Positions 24,105-33,280 of a stretch of 64,000 bases of DNA are shown here, piece by piece. Numbering within the stretch: the first letter of the stretch is position 1; each line of letters opens with the position of its first letter. The notes beneath the pieces were generated by a model. That model worked only from the letters and a program-made list of their open reading frames with translations. It did not search any database and had not been told where the DNA came from. The stretch is from Lachnospiraceae bacterium. GTDB taxonomy: Bacteria; Bacillota; Clostridia; Lachnospirales; Lachnospiraceae. Where the stretch lies: contig JAAVYA010000021.1 in assembly GCA_022790855.1 (NCBI GenBank), forward strand, positions 91,070 through 155,069, in the 5' to 3' direction. The position numbers were made by a program, and so were the translations under genes.

Positions 24105-25124
24105 TTATTTTGCAGCTTCTTCAGCAAATTGGGTATTTACCAGGTCACTGTAAGGAGGAACTGCAGACAGTTCATCTGCTTCCCGCAGAATATCAAGGAG
24201 CAGGTCAAAGCTTTCCTGCTCAAAGATCAAATCTGTTTTCCAGGTTTCCTGCTCATAGTAGCGGGTTACGATCGTAGTAATGGTATCCAGATCTGTTTCC
24301 GCAAACTGGGGCTGGATGGCTTTGGCAATTTCTTCCGGGGAATGGCTGTTTACATAATCCATTCCTTTTTGCAGGGCGTTGGTGAAGCTTTGGATGATCT
24401 GTGGATTTTTTTCCAGGTAGCTGGTTTTGGCGCTGAAGGCGGTATAGGGGACAAAACCGGAATCTACCCCAAGAGAAGCCACTACATAGCCAGCGCCTTC
24501 CTGCTCCAGCGCTGTGGCAGAAGGCTCAAATTCCACGGAGAAGTCCCCTTGTCCCCCGGAGAATGCAGCGGCGGTGGAACCGAAGTCGATGCTCTGGTCA
24601 ATCGTTAAGTCGGCGGTAGGATTCATGTTGTTTTTCTTTAAGATATATTCAAATACCATTTCCGGCATACCGCCCTTTCGACCGCCCAGTACATTTTTCC
24701 CCATCAAATCGCTCCAGGCAAATTCCGGCATGGGCTCTCTTGCCACCAGGAAGTTGCCGGCTCGCTGGGTAAGCTGGGCAAAATTCACCACATAGTCCTC
24801 GGCGCCTTCATTGTAGGTATAGATGGTTGCCTCAGAGCCCATAAAGCCAATGTCGGCTTCCCCTGAGAGGACGGCGGTCATTGTCTTATCTGCCCCAAAT
24901 CCACATATAAGCTCCAGTTCAATCCCCTCTTCTGCAAAATACCCTTCTTCTATGGCGACATACATAGGCGCATAGAAAATAGAGTGGGCCACTTCATTCA
25001 GTGTCACTTTCGTAGTCTTACTGCTGCTTTCAGACCCTGCCTTTTTGGAGCCGCACCCTGCACACAGAACCATAGAAACGGCCAAAAGCAGACATACAGC
25101 CATACGCATTTTTTTCTTTTTCAT
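24105..25124 (-). CDS. Orphan ABC-type substrate-binding lipoprotein (NMT1/THI5/SsuA-like)
   Basis: 339 residues. The lipoprotein signal ends at LCAGCGS (Cys24), then a Ser/Lys linker. The fold opens VTLNEVAHSIFYAPMYVAIEEGYFAEEGIEL, the classic NMT1/SsuA start, with SGEADIGFMGSEATI and LGGRKGGMPEMVFEY. Such proteins feed nitrate-, sulfonate- or thiamine-precursor-type ABC transporters. No permease or ATPase gene is adjacent and no TPP or S-box riboswitch is visible upstream, so the ligand stays unknown. TTAGGAGATATT precedes the start. Confidence 0.88.
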   Translation of the reverse strand: MKKKKMRMAVCLLLAVSMVLCAGCGSKKAGSESSSKTTKVTLNEVAHSIFYAPMYVAIEEGYFAEEGIELELICGFGADKTMTAVLSGEADIGFMGSEATIYTYNEGAEDYVVNFAQLTQRAGNFLVAREPMPEFAWSDLMGKNVLGGRKGGMPEMVFEYILKKNNMNPTADLTIDQSIDFGSTAAAFSGGQGDFSVEFEPSATALEQEGAGYVVASLGVDSGFVPYTAFSAKTSYLEKNPQIIQSFTNALQKGMDYVNSHSPEEIAKAIQPQFAETDLDTITTIVTRYYEQETWKTDLIFEQESFDLLLDILREADELSAVPPYSDLVNTQFAEEAAK

Positions 25125-25227
25125 AATATCTCCTAAAAATATTTGTCAGCTTATCATATTCAAAATACGGGTGCGGCGTTCCGGTCAGCGTACTGACTTA
25201 GATTCAGAAAATCCCTTTACAAATCAC

Positions 25228-25256
25228 TGGACGGGACCTTTGCCTTTTGGTACAAT
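25228..25256 (+). promoter_or_regulatory. Candidate promoter of the PHP phosphatase
   Basis: TGGACG (25228-25233), 17-bp spacer, TACAAT (25251-25256). Good -10, weak -35. Confidence 0.4.
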
Positions 25257-25288
25257 GAGAAAAGAATGTCCCAAGAAAGAAGGAATAG

Positions 25289-26014
25289 ATGAAAATGAAA
25301 GATAATCTGGATTTACATACCCATACCATTGCCAGCGGCCACGCCTATAATACCATCAATGAGATGATAGAGGCTGCGTCTAGAAGAGGGCTTTCCGTAT
25401 ACGGGATTACGGAACATGCTCCGGCCATGGCGGGGAGCTGCACCTTAATGTACTTTATGAACTTAAAAGCTCTGCCCAGGGAACGGAGCGGGATGACGGT
25501 TTTGTATGGCGCGGAGCTGAATATTTTAGATTTTGACGGTCATGTGGATATGCCGGACCGTACGCTGGCAGAGATGGACATTACAGTGGCCAGTATGCAT
25601 ACCCCGTGTTTTAAAGGCGGGACGGCGGCGGAGAATACCCGGGCTTACCTAAATGTGATGAAGCATCCTTATATCAATGTGATCGGCCATCCCGACGACG
25701 GACGGTATCCGGTGGATTACAAGGCTCTTGTGGAAGGGGCCAGGGAGTATAATGTTCTTTTGGAAGTGAATAATTCTTCGCTGTCCCCCAACAGCTTCAG
25801 AGATCATGCCCGGGAGAATTACTTGAAAATGCTGGAATACTGCAAGGAATTTGAGACTCCGGTGGTGATGGATTCCGACGCCCATGTGGACTTGGATGTG
25901 GGCAACCATACCCTGGTCCTGGAGGTTCTGAAGGAAGCGGATTTTCCGGAAGATCTTGTGGCAAATGCCCACCCTGAAATCTTGAAAAAATATGCAAATT
26001 ATTATAAAAGATAG
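25289..26014 (+). CDS. PHP-domain phosphatase (YcdX-like)
   Basis: 241 residues. PHP metal-site motifs are in order: DLHTHT at 8-13, GITEHAPAM near 40, the ELNILDFDGHVD region near 78-86, ASMHTP near 107, NVIGHPDDGRY near 130 and VVMDSDAHVDLDVGNH near 192. This is the trinuclear-metal phosphoesterase fold shared with YcdX and HisK-type histidinol phosphatases. The substrate is unknown; no his genes are nearby. AGAAGGAATAG precedes the start. Confidence 0.85.
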   Translation: MKMKDNLDLHTHTIASGHAYNTINEMIEAASRRGLSVYGITEHAPAMAGSCTLMYFMNLKALPRERSGMTVLYGAELNILDFDGHVDMPDRTLAEMDITVASMHTPCFKGGTAAENTRAYLNVMKHPYINVIGHPDDGRYPVDYKALVEGAREYNVLLEVNNSSLSPNSFRDHARENYLKMLEYCKEFETPVVMDSDAHVDLDVGNHTLVLEVLKEADFPEDLVANAHPEILKKYANYYKR

Positions 26015-26043
26015 TTTACTTTACAACTTTAGTATGTTAAAAT
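26015..26043 (+). promoter_or_regulatory. Promoter of the TrpR-like gene
   Basis: TTTACT (26015-26020), 17-bp spacer, TAAAAT (26038-26043), overlapping the end of the PHP gene region. Confidence 0.5.
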
Positions 26044-26082
26044 CTCTAAAGACTAAAAATAACAAAAGGAGATTGACTGCAC

Positions 26083-26376
26083 ATGAGTAAGAATATTAGA
26101 ACAGAAGCAGTGGATCATTTATTTGAAGCGGTATTAAGCCTGAAGGATAAGGAAGAGTGTTATACGTTTTTTGAAGATATCTGTACGGTCAACGAACTGC
26201 TCTCCCTGTCTCAGCGTTTTGAAGTGGCAAGAATGCTGCGAATGCAAAAGACATATCTGGATATTGCGGAGAAGACGGGAGCTTCCACTGCAACGATCAG
26301 CCGGGTAAACCGTTCCTTGAACTACGGTAACGACGGATATGATATGGTATTTGCCAGGACGTCCCTGTTGGAATAA
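26083..26376 (+). CDS. TrpR-like DNA-binding protein (YerC/YecD family)
   Basis: 97 residues, the normal length. The central HTH reads LSLSQRFEVARMLRMQKTYLDIAEKTGASTATISRVNRSLNYG, matching the YerC/YecD branch of the TrpR/DnaA-like HTH superfamily. The target genes of this family are largely unknown; it is not tied to tryptophan here, as no trp genes are in the window. It has its own promoter and ribosome site (AAAGGAG). Confidence 0.88.
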   Translation: MSKNIRTEAVDHLFEAVLSLKDKEECYTFFEDICTVNELLSLSQRFEVARMLRMQKTYLDIAEKTGASTATISRVNRSLNYGNDGYDMVFARTSLLE

Positions 26377-26516
26377 GAAAGCAGGGCGTCCCCTGGAATA
26401 AGATGACCTGCAAGCAATCATAAGCTGCACTAATGAAATAACGAAACTATACAAATTCATTCCTGAAAAATCGGGAATTTTCTACAGTATATCAATTTTT
26501 CACCGTTTCAAATCCA

Positions 26517-26579
26517 TTGACTAGCCAAAAAGGGATAGTATATAATGTTCCCTAGAGCAATTTTCAAACACGCTCTAGG
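26517..26579 (+). promoter_or_regulatory. purC promoter with a leader hairpin
   Basis: TTGACT (26517-26522), 18-bp spacer, TATAAT (26541-26546). Immediately after, CCTAGAGC (26551-26558) and GCTCTAGG (26572-26579) form a perfect 8-bp hairpin at the extreme 5' end of the predicted RNA. The hairpin interior resembles, in reverse, the left end of the repeat at 23853. It could protect the RNA 5' end or be an operator; there is no clear PurR box or purine riboswitch. Confidence 0.6.
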
Positions 26580-26620
26580 ACAATTTATCAACCATCAAAA
26601 AATAAGGACAGGTGTGCAGA

Positions 26621-27328
26621 ATGAAAAAATTAGATCTGCTTTATGAAGGAAAAGCAAAGAAGGTATACAACACAGAAGATCCGGACATATTGATCGTAGA
26701 TTATAAGGATGACGCAACGGCGTTTAACGGGGAGAAAAAAGGGACCATCGTGGGAAAAGGCGTCATCAACAACCGCATGGCCAATTATATGATGCAGGTA
26801 CTGGAAAAAGAAGGGGTTCCCACTCATTTTGTGGAAGAATTAAGCGACCGGGAGACTGCCGTGAAAAAAGTCGAGATCCTGCCTTTGGAAGTCATTATCC
26901 GCAACGTAGCCGCCGGAAGCTTTTCCAAGCGTCTGGGAATCGAAGAAGGAAGGAAGCTGCTGGCCCCGACCTTGGAATTCAGCTATAAGGACGACGACCT
27001 GGGGGATCCTATGATCAACGACTATTTTGCCATTGCCATCGGCGCGGCTACCCGAGAAGAGATTGACGTTATTACGAAATATGCATTTCAGGTCAACGAT
27101 GTGCTGAAGAAATTTTTTTCAGATGCCGGAATTGATTTGATTGATTTTAAAATTGAGTTTGGAAGATACCATGGACAGGTAATCCTGGCGGATGAGATTT
27201 CTCCGGATACCTGCCGTCTGTGGGATTCCAAGACAAAAGAGAAGCTGGACAAGGACCGGTTCCGCAGGGATATGGGAAATGTGGAAGGCGCGTATCAGGA
27301 AGTGTTCAAGCGTATCGGGCTGGCATAA
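26621..27328 (+). CDS. purC: SAICAR synthase
   Basis: 235 residues from ATG 26621 (AAGGACAGG upstream; an in-frame GTG at 26612 is not favoured). It makes SAICAR from CAIR, aspartate and ATP in purine synthesis. It starts [19 protein letters not shown], has the [24 protein letters not shown] signature and [10 protein letters not shown] near residue 174. Cytosolic. purB follows after 87 bp, giving the two aspartate-handling steps side by side. Confidence 0.97.
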   Translation: MKKLDLLYEGKAKKVYNTEDPDILIVDYKDDATAFNGEKKGTIVGKGVINNRMANYMMQVLEKEGVPTHFVEELSDRETAVKKVEILPLEVIIRNVAAGSFSKRLGIEEGRKLLAPTLEFSYKDDDLGDPMINDYFAIAIGAATREEIDVITKYAFQVNDVLKKFFSDAGIDLIDFKIEFGRYHGQVILADEISPDTCRLWDSKTKEKLDKDRFRRDMGNVEGAYQEVFKRIGLA

Positions 27329-27415
27329 AGAAGACGGCGCTGCCCCAATGTACGTCCTTTTGTGCACCGGGGCAGGAAAAGCGACATTTACACAGAGAAT
27401 ATAAGGAGGCGTCAT

Positions 27416-28867
27416 ATGTCTACAGACAGATACATCAGTCCCTTGTCAGAGCGGTATGCCAGCAGGCAGATGCAGTATATTTTTTCCCAGGATATGAAAT
27501 TTACTATATGGAGAAAATTGTGGATTGCCCTGGCGGAGACAGAGATGGAGCTGGGATTAAGCCAGGACGGCAGGCCGGTGATCACCCAGGAACAGATTGA
27601 CGAGATGAAAGCCCATGTGAAGGATATTAATTACGATGTGGCCAAAGCCAGGGAGAAGGAAGTCCGCCATGACGTTATGAGCCATGTGTATGCCTACGGG
27701 CAGCAATGTCCCAAGGCGGCGGGAATTATCCATCTGGGAGCTACCTCCTGTTATGTGGGAGACAATACGGATATTATCATAATGACCGAAGGGCTGAAGC
27801 TGGTGAAAAAGAAGCTGGTCAACGTGATCGCAGCGTTAGCTAAATTTGCAGAGGAGCAAAAGAGCCAGCCTACGTTGGCCTTTACTCATTTCCAGCCGGC
27901 CCAGCCTACTACGGTGGGGAAACGGGCGACCTTGTGGATGCAGGAATTCTGCCTGGATTTGGAGGATTTGGAGCATGTGCTTTCGAATATGAAGCTGCTG
28001 GGCTCCAAAGGAACTACCGGTACTCAGGCCAGTTTTCTGGAACTTTTTGAAGGAGACCAGGAAACCATTGACAAGATCGACCCCATGATTGCAGCGAAGA
28101 TGGGCTTTGCGGAGTGTTATCCGGTGTCGGGACAGACGTATTCCAGAAAAGTAGATACCCGGGTGGCCAATGTGCTGGCGCAGATTGCGGCTTCCGCCCA
28201 TAAAATGTCCAACGACATCCGTCTGCTGCAGCATCTGAAAGAAGTAGAAGAACCCTTTGAAAAGAATCAGATTGGTTCCTCTGCCATGGCCTACAAACGC
28301 AATCCCATGCGTAGTGAACGGATTGCTTCCTTAGCCAGATATGTGATGATAGATGCCTTAAACCCGGCGATCACTTCTGCCACCCAATGGTTTGAACGTA
28401 CGCTGGATGATTCCGCCAATAAGCGTTTGTCCATACCGGAAGGTTTTTTGGCAGTGGACGGCATTTTGGATCTGTGCCTGAATGTGACGGACGGATTGAA
28501 AGTATATCCAAAAGTGATCGAGAAGCATATGATGAGCGAGCTGCCTTTTATGGCCACGGAAAATATTATGATGGATGCAGTGAAGCTGGGCGGCAACCGC
28601 CAGGAGCTTCACGAAAAAATTCGGGAGTTGTCCATGATTGCAGGAGCCAATGTGAAAGAAAAGGGGCTTGACAATAATCTGCTGGAGCTGATTGCGGCAG
28701 ACCCGGCATTTCCCATGTCTCTGGAAGATTTGGAAAAAACCATGGAGCCAGGACGTTATGTGGGACGCTCTAAAGAGCAGGTGGAACGCTTCCTGCAGCA
28801 GGTGATCGGGCCGATTTTGGAGAAAAATAAAGATCTTCTGGGAGTAACGGCAGAGATTCAGGTATAA
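27416..28867 (+). CDS. purB: Adenylosuccinate lyase
   Basis: 483 residues from ATG 27416 (AAGGAGGCG upstream). It begins MSTDRYISPLSERYASRQM. The superfamily signature is SSAMAYKRNPMRSERI, and the catalytic His lies in LGATSCYVGDNTD/FTHFQPAQPTT. It releases fumarate from SAICAR and adenylosuccinate. Longer than Bacillus PurB (about 430), matching the Clostridia/eukaryote-like class. Cotranscribed with purC. Confidence 0.96.
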   Translation: MSTDRYISPLSERYASRQMQYIFSQDMKFTIWRKLWIALAETEMELGLSQDGRPVITQEQIDEMKAHVKDINYDVAKAREKEVRHDVMSHVYAYGQQCPKAAGIIHLGATSCYVGDNTDIIIMTEGLKLVKKKLVNVIAALAKFAEEQKSQPTLAFTHFQPAQPTTVGKRATLWMQEFCLDLEDLEHVLSNMKLLGSKGTTGTQASFLELFEGDQETIDKIDPMIAAKMGFAECYPVSGQTYSRKVDTRVANVLAQIAASAHKMSNDIRLLQHLKEVEEPFEKNQIGSSAMAYKRNPMRSERIASLARYVMIDALNPAITSATQWFERTLDDSANKRLSIPEGFLAVDGILDLCLNVTDGLKVYPKVIEKHMMSELPFMATENIMMDAVKLGGNRQELHEKIRELSMIAGANVKEKGLDNNLLELIAADPAFPMSLEDLEKTMEPGRYVGRSKEQVERFLQQVIGPILEKNKDLLGVTAEIQV

Positions 28868-28882
28868 CGTGGAAAAATGCAG

Positions 28883-28939
28883 AATAGTTCCTTTCATTTT
28901 GGAGAGAATACCTCTAAAAAGAGAAAGGAACTATTTTTT
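28883..28939 (+). promoter_or_regulatory. Terminator-like hairpin whose 3' arm holds the eno ribosome site
   Basis: AATAGTTCCTTTC (28883-28895) pairs perfectly over 13 bp with GAAAGGAACTATT (28923-28935), followed by a T-run to 28939 and then the eno ATG at 28940. The AAAGGA in the 3' arm is the only plausible Shine-Dalgarno sequence of eno. So the same stem can end purCB transcripts and hide the eno ribosome site. Confidence 0.7.
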
Positions 28940-30244
28940 ATGGGTGAATATTTAGAAATTACAAACGTACATGCGAGAGAAATTTTAGATTCCAGAGGAA
29001 ATCCTACTGTGGAGGCGGAAGTAACCATAGACGGCTGCATCACTGGCCGGGCGGCGGTTCCCTCCGGAGCCTCCACCGGACGGTTTGAAGCAGTGGAGCT
29101 TCGGGATGGCGAGCCCCGCTATTTTGGGCTGGGGGTAACAAAAGCCGTGGATAATGTGAATACCCGGATTTCCAAGGCATTGTTAGGGAAAAATGCCCTA
29201 AATCAGTTGGAGATCGACCGGATCCTTATGCATGAGGACGGAACGGACAACAAGCAAAACCTGGGAGCCAATGCCACCTTAGGGGTATCCATGGCCGTAG
29301 CCCGGGCCGCCGCGGAGGCTTTGAATATCCCTCTGTACCGTTATCTGGGAGGAACCTTTACCCGCCAGATGCCGGTGCCTATGATGAATATTTTAAACGG
29401 AGGCCGACACGCCAAAAATACCGTGGATTTTCAGGAATTTATGATCATGCCGGTGGAGGCCGACTCTTTTCGGGATGCGCTCCGTATGTGTGCGGAGATC
29501 TATCATAATTTGAAAAAAATACTGGAGCGCAACGACCTTTCTACTGCAATCGGAGATGAAGGGGGATTTGCACCGGACCTTCCCGATGCCAAAGCCGTGT
29601 TAAGGTTGATTATAGAAGCCATCAAAGCGGCGGGGTATGTGCCGGGAGAAGATGTGAAGATTGCTCTGGATGTGGCTTCCTCCGAAATGTATGACGAGCA
29701 TACGGGAATGTATCATTTTGAGGGAGAAAGCAGGCAGACAGGAGAAGAAGTGGTGCGGGATACTAATGAAATGATAAATTACCTAGAAGAATTGATTGAA
29801 GAATTCCCGATTATTTCCATTGAGGACGGCTTGGCGGAGGATGATTGGGACGGCTGGAAAGAATTGACCAGACGGCTGGGAGAGCGCGTCCAGCTTGTGG
29901 GGGATGATTTGTTTGTTACCAATACCAAACGTCTGGATGCAGGCATAAAACTGGGCTGCGCCAATGCAATCCTGGTGAAGGTGAACCAGATCGGAACGGT
30001 TTCGGAAGCTATGGACGCCATTGAAATGGCTCATAAAAACGGTTATCGGGCTGTGATTTCCCATCGTTCCGGAGAGACGGAGGATCCCTTTATCGCAGAT
30101 TTGGCCGTAGCTGTCAACGCAGGCCAGATCAAGGCGGGAGCGCCCTGCCGCAGCGACCGGACGGCGAAATATAACCAGCTGGTGCGTATGGAAGAAGAGC
30201 TGGGGACCCAGGCTTGTTATATGAATCCTTTTCGGAAGTTTTAA
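28940..30244 (+). CDS. eno: Enolase
   Basis: 434 residues from ATG 28940. Converts 2-phosphoglycerate to phosphoenolpyruvate. Starts [19 protein letters not shown]. The metal and active-site blocks are [33 protein letters not shown] (Asp), [10 protein letters not shown] (catalytic Lys) and [17 protein letters not shown]. Slightly unusual: the C-terminus is short and ends in MNPFRKF. No other glycolytic genes are adjacent. See the leader hairpin for likely control. Confidence 0.97.
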   Translation: MGEYLEITNVHAREILDSRGNPTVEAEVTIDGCITGRAAVPSGASTGRFEAVELRDGEPRYFGLGVTKAVDNVNTRISKALLGKNALNQLEIDRILMHEDGTDNKQNLGANATLGVSMAVARAAAEALNIPLYRYLGGTFTRQMPVPMMNILNGGRHAKNTVDFQEFMIMPVEADSFRDALRMCAEIYHNLKKILERNDLSTAIGDEGGFAPDLPDAKAVLRLIIEAIKAAGYVPGEDVKIALDVASSEMYDEHTGMYHFEGESRQTGEEVVRDTNEMINYLEELIEEFPIISIEDGLAEDDWDGWKELTRRLGERVQLVGDDLFVTNTKRLDAGIKLGCANAILVKVNQIGTVSEAMDAIEMAHKNGYRAVISHRSGETEDPFIADLAVAVNAGQIKAGAPCRSDRTAKYNQLVRMEEELGTQACYMNPFRKF

Positions 30245-30259
30245 AGAATAAAAAAGCAG

Positions 30260-30288
30260 TTGAAATACCGGACATTCTATGCTACAAT
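30260..30288 (+). promoter_or_regulatory. Promoter of secG
   Basis: TTGAAA (30260-30265), 17-bp spacer, TACAAT (30283-30288). Confidence 0.6.
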
Positions 30289-30330
30289 ACTTGAAGTTGC
30301 GATAGAATTGCGTAGTAGGAGGTGGAGGCA

Positions 30331-30573
30331 TTGGCAGTTTTAAAGACGATTTTAACAGTAATCTTTATTATAATTTGTATTGCGCTGACAGTTGTCGTAT
30401 TGATGCAGGAAGGCAAGCAGCAGGGGTTGGGATCCATCGGCGGTATGGCCGATTCTTATTGGGGCAAGAATAAAGGACGTTCCATGGAAGGGATCCTGGT
30501 GAAAGCTACGACCGTTATGGTTGTGCTGTTTATGGTGATTTCTGCCGTATTGAGCATAGGAAGTTTTAAGTAA
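30331..30573 (+). CDS. secG: Preprotein translocase subunit SecG
   Basis: 80 residues. The start is TTG 30331, because AGGAGGTGGAGG lies at proper distance; an in-frame GTG at 30322 sits too close to it. Two membrane helices (ILTVIFIIICIALTVVVLMQ and KATTVMVVLFMVISAVLSIG) flank the conserved cytosolic GSIGGMADSYWGKNKGRSMEG loop. It supports SecYEG-mediated export. It lies upstream of rnr and smpB, the common secG-rnr-smpB-ssrA order of Firmicutes. Confidence 0.95.
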   Translation: MAVLKTILTVIFIIICIALTVVVLMQEGKQQGLGSIGGMADSYWGKNKGRSMEGILVKATTVMVVLFMVISAVLSIGSFK

Positions 30574-30579
30574 GCATCG

Positions 30580-30608
30580 GGCTGTCGGATTCGGCAGCCT
30601 TTTCTCTT
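30580..30608 (+). terminator. Weak terminator between secG and rnr
   Basis: GGCTG (30580-30584) / CAGCC (30595-30599) then TTTTCTCTT. Probably leaky, allowing read-through to rnr. Confidence 0.45.
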
Positions 30609-30654
30609 ATATAGCGAAATGTTGTCTGGCTGTCGGCAGGAGAAAGGAAAAGGA

Positions 30655-32817
30655 ATGAATCAGGAAAAATTAGAACAAAGGAAAAAGACAATTTACGGGC
30701 TGATCTGTGATGACTTGTATGTTCCTATGAAAATAAAAGAAATTGCAGTCCTTTTAGATATTCCCAAAGAGCGGCGGCCAGAATTGGAAGAGGTTCTGGA
30801 GGCTTTGGTGGCGGAGGGAAAAGTGGAGATTTCCAAAAAGGGGAAATATTCCAAGGCTACGAATAAGCTGATACCCGGCAGATTTATCGGAAATGCCAGA
30901 GGGTTTGGATTTGTGGAACCGGAGGAAGGAGAAGATATTTTCATACCGGAGGAAGAGATCCACGGCGCCATGCATGGAGACCAGGTTTTGGCGTCCTTAA
31001 ACCTTAATAAGACAGGAAAACGCCGGGAAGGCTCTATCGTGCGGATTCTTGCCCGGGAGATCACACGCCTTGTAGGAACTTTTGATAAAAGCAATAATTT
31101 TGGGTTTGTAACGCCGGATAATACCCGCATCGGTCAGGATATTTTTGTGCCCCTGGAGCGTTCTATGGGAGCTGTGTCCGGCCATAAAGTAGTGGTGGAG
31201 ATTACGGATTACGGCGCTAAGGGCAAAAAGCCCGAAGGAAAGGTTACGGAAATCATCGGCCATATCAACGACCCGGGGACGGATATTATGTCCATCATCA
31301 AAGGCTATGAGCTGCCGCTGGAATTCCCGGAAAAAGTTCTGAATCAGGCTCAGCGGGTGGCGAAGCCGGTAAGTGAAGCCGATATGGAAGGAAGGCTGGA
31401 TCTTCGCACATGGCAGACGGTGACCATTGACGGAGAGGACGCCAAGGATTTGGACGACGCCGTTACCATAGATATGGAAGGGGAAAATTACCGGCTGGGG
31501 GTTCACATTGCAGATGTGACCAATTATGTCCAGGAAAACAGCGCCCTGGATGCAGAAGCTTTGAAACGCGGCACCAGCGTCTATTTGGTGGACCGGGTGA
31601 TTCCCATGCTGCCCCATACCTTATCCAACGGAATCTGTTCCCTGAATGCAGGGGAGGACAGGCTGGCGTTAAGCTGTATTATGACCATTGACCCCAAAGG
31701 CAATGTGATAGACCATCAGATTGCAGAAACGGTGATAAAGGTGGACCGCCGGATGAGCTATACCAGCGTGAAAAAGATTTTGGCGGACCAGGATCAAACA
31801 GAGATGGATTCATACCATGAACTGATTCCCATGTTTCAGAGGATGGAAAAGCTGGCGGCAATTTTGCGCAAAAAGCGCCGGGCCAGAGGGTCCATTGACT
31901 TTGATTTCCCGGAGACTAAAATGGTGCTGGATGAAAACGGGCATCCACTGGAGATAAAGCCATATGAGCGAAATGTAGCCACCAAGATTATTGAGGATTT
32001 TATGCTGATCGCCAACGAGACGGTAGCCCAGGATTATTTTTGGCAGGAGCTTCCCTTTGTGTACAGGACCCATGACACTCCGGATCCGGAAAAAATCCAA
32101 AAGCTGTCCTTATTTATCAATAACTTTGGGTATTCCATTCGTATCGGCCAGGATGAGATTCATCCCAAGGAGCTGCAGAAGCTATTAGAAAAAATAGAAG
32201 ATTCCCCCCAGGAGGCGTTAATCAGCAGGCTGACACTTCGCTCCATGAAGCGGGCCAAATATACCACCGCATGCACTGGGCACTTTGGCCTTGCCACAAA
32301 GTATTACTGCCATTTTACATCTCCCATCCGCCGCTATCCGGATTTGCAGATTCACCGGATTATAAAAGAAAACCTTCGGGGACGTTTGGGAGAGAAACGG
32401 ATCGAACATTATGATCAGATGCTTCCCCAGGTAGCAGCCCAGTCCAGCGAATTGGAACGGCGGGCGGAGGAAGCGGAACGGGAAACGGAGAAGCTGAAAA
32501 AGGTAACATATATGCTGGAGCACTTGGGGGAAGTGTTTCCAGGAGTGATTTCCAGTATTGCAGGCTGGGGCATTTATGTGGAGCTTGACAATACCATTGA
32601 AGGTATGGTACATGTTTCGAATCTGGAAGGAGATTATTTCCAGTATCAGGAAGAGACGTATGAAATGGTGGGGGAGACCACGGGAGTCCGCTATAAACTG
32701 GGCCAGAGAGTTAAGATAAAAGTGGCGGCGGCCGACCCCTTTATGCGGACCATTGATTTTTTTTTGGTGAAGGAGGATGAGGATGGGCAAGGAGAGTGTG
32801 AAACTGATTGCCAATAA
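30655..32817 (+). CDS. rnr: Ribonuclease R
   Basis: 720 residues from ATG 30655 (AGGAGAAAGGAAAAGG upstream). In order: N-terminal HTH, cold-shock domains at about 65-210 ([37 protein letters not shown]), the RNB catalytic domain with the Asp cluster ([17 protein letters not shown] near 260) and [16 protein letters not shown], and a C-terminal S1 domain. It is a 3'-5' exonuclease for structured RNA and works with SmpB-tmRNA, whose genes follow. Confidence 0.96.
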   Translation: MNQEKLEQRKKTIYGLICDDLYVPMKIKEIAVLLDIPKERRPELEEVLEALVAEGKVEISKKGKYSKATNKLIPGRFIGNARGFGFVEPEEGEDIFIPEEEIHGAMHGDQVLASLNLNKTGKRREGSIVRILAREITRLVGTFDKSNNFGFVTPDNTRIGQDIFVPLERSMGAVSGHKVVVEITDYGAKGKKPEGKVTEIIGHINDPGTDIMSIIKGYELPLEFPEKVLNQAQRVAKPVSEADMEGRLDLRTWQTVTIDGEDAKDLDDAVTIDMEGENYRLGVHIADVTNYVQENSALDAEALKRGTSVYLVDRVIPMLPHTLSNGICSLNAGEDRLALSCIMTIDPKGNVIDHQIAETVIKVDRRMSYTSVKKILADQDQTEMDSYHELIPMFQRMEKLAAILRKKRRARGSIDFDFPETKMVLDENGHPLEIKPYERNVATKIIEDFMLIANETVAQDYFWQELPFVYRTHDTPDPEKIQKLSLFINNFGYSIRIGQDEIHPKELQKLLEKIEDSPQEALISRLTLRSMKRAKYTTACTGHFGLATKYYCHFTSPIRRYPDLQIHRIIKENLRGRLGEKRIEHYDQMLPQVAAQSSELERRAEEAERETEKLKKVTYMLEHLGEVFPGVISSIAGWGIYVELDNTIEGMVHVSNLEGDYFQYQEETYEMVGETTGVRYKLGQRVKIKVAAADPFMRTIDFFLVKEDEDGQGECETDCQ

Positions 32818-33253
32818 CAAAAAGGCATACCATGATTATTTTATCGAAGACACTTATGAGGCCGGAATCAGCCTTGCAGGGACGGAGGTAAAATCCCTGC
32901 GTATGGGGAAATGCAGCGTGAAAGAGTCCTTTATCCGAATCGAAAACGGCGAGATGACGGTATATGGCATGCATATCAGCCCATATGAAAAAGGAAATAT
33001 ATTTAATAAAGATCCGTTGCGGCCAAGGAAGCTTTTGCTTCATAAGTATGAAATCAATAAACTGGCCGGGAAAATAGCGGAAAAAGGATATACGTTAGTA
33101 CCTCTTAAGGTGTATTTCAAAGGCAGCCTGGTAAAGCTGGAAGTAGGGCTGGCAAAGGGGAAAAAGCTTTATGACAAACGTCAGGACATTGCCAAAAAGG
33201 ACGCTAGACGGGAAGCAGAGAGAGAGTTTAAGATACGGGGCTTGCGTGCCTGA
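32783..33253 (+). CDS. smpB: SsrA-binding protein SmpB
   Basis: 156 residues from ATG 32783, with AAGGAGG placed seven bases upstream inside the end of rnr; an ATG at 32777 is too close to that site. It overlaps rnr by 35 bp in another frame. Signature motifs are [22 protein letters not shown] and the basic C-terminal tail [22 protein letters not shown] that enters the decoding centre. Brings tmRNA to stalled ribosomes; ssrA is 3.7 kb downstream. Confidence 0.97.
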   Translation: MGKESVKLIANNKKAYHDYFIEDTYEAGISLAGTEVKSLRMGKCSVKESFIRIENGEMTVYGMHISPYEKGNIFNKDPLRPRKLLLHKYEINKLAGKIAEKGYTLVPLKVYFKGSLVKLEVGLAKGKKLYDKRQDIAKKDARREAEREFKIRGLRA

Positions 33254-33280
33254 TGTATGAAAACAGAACGGAGTTTGCAT

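Noticed and set aside
26377..26620. Purine riboswitch before purC
   Set aside because: No purine aptamer core is visible; only the promoter and an 8-bp hairpin were found.
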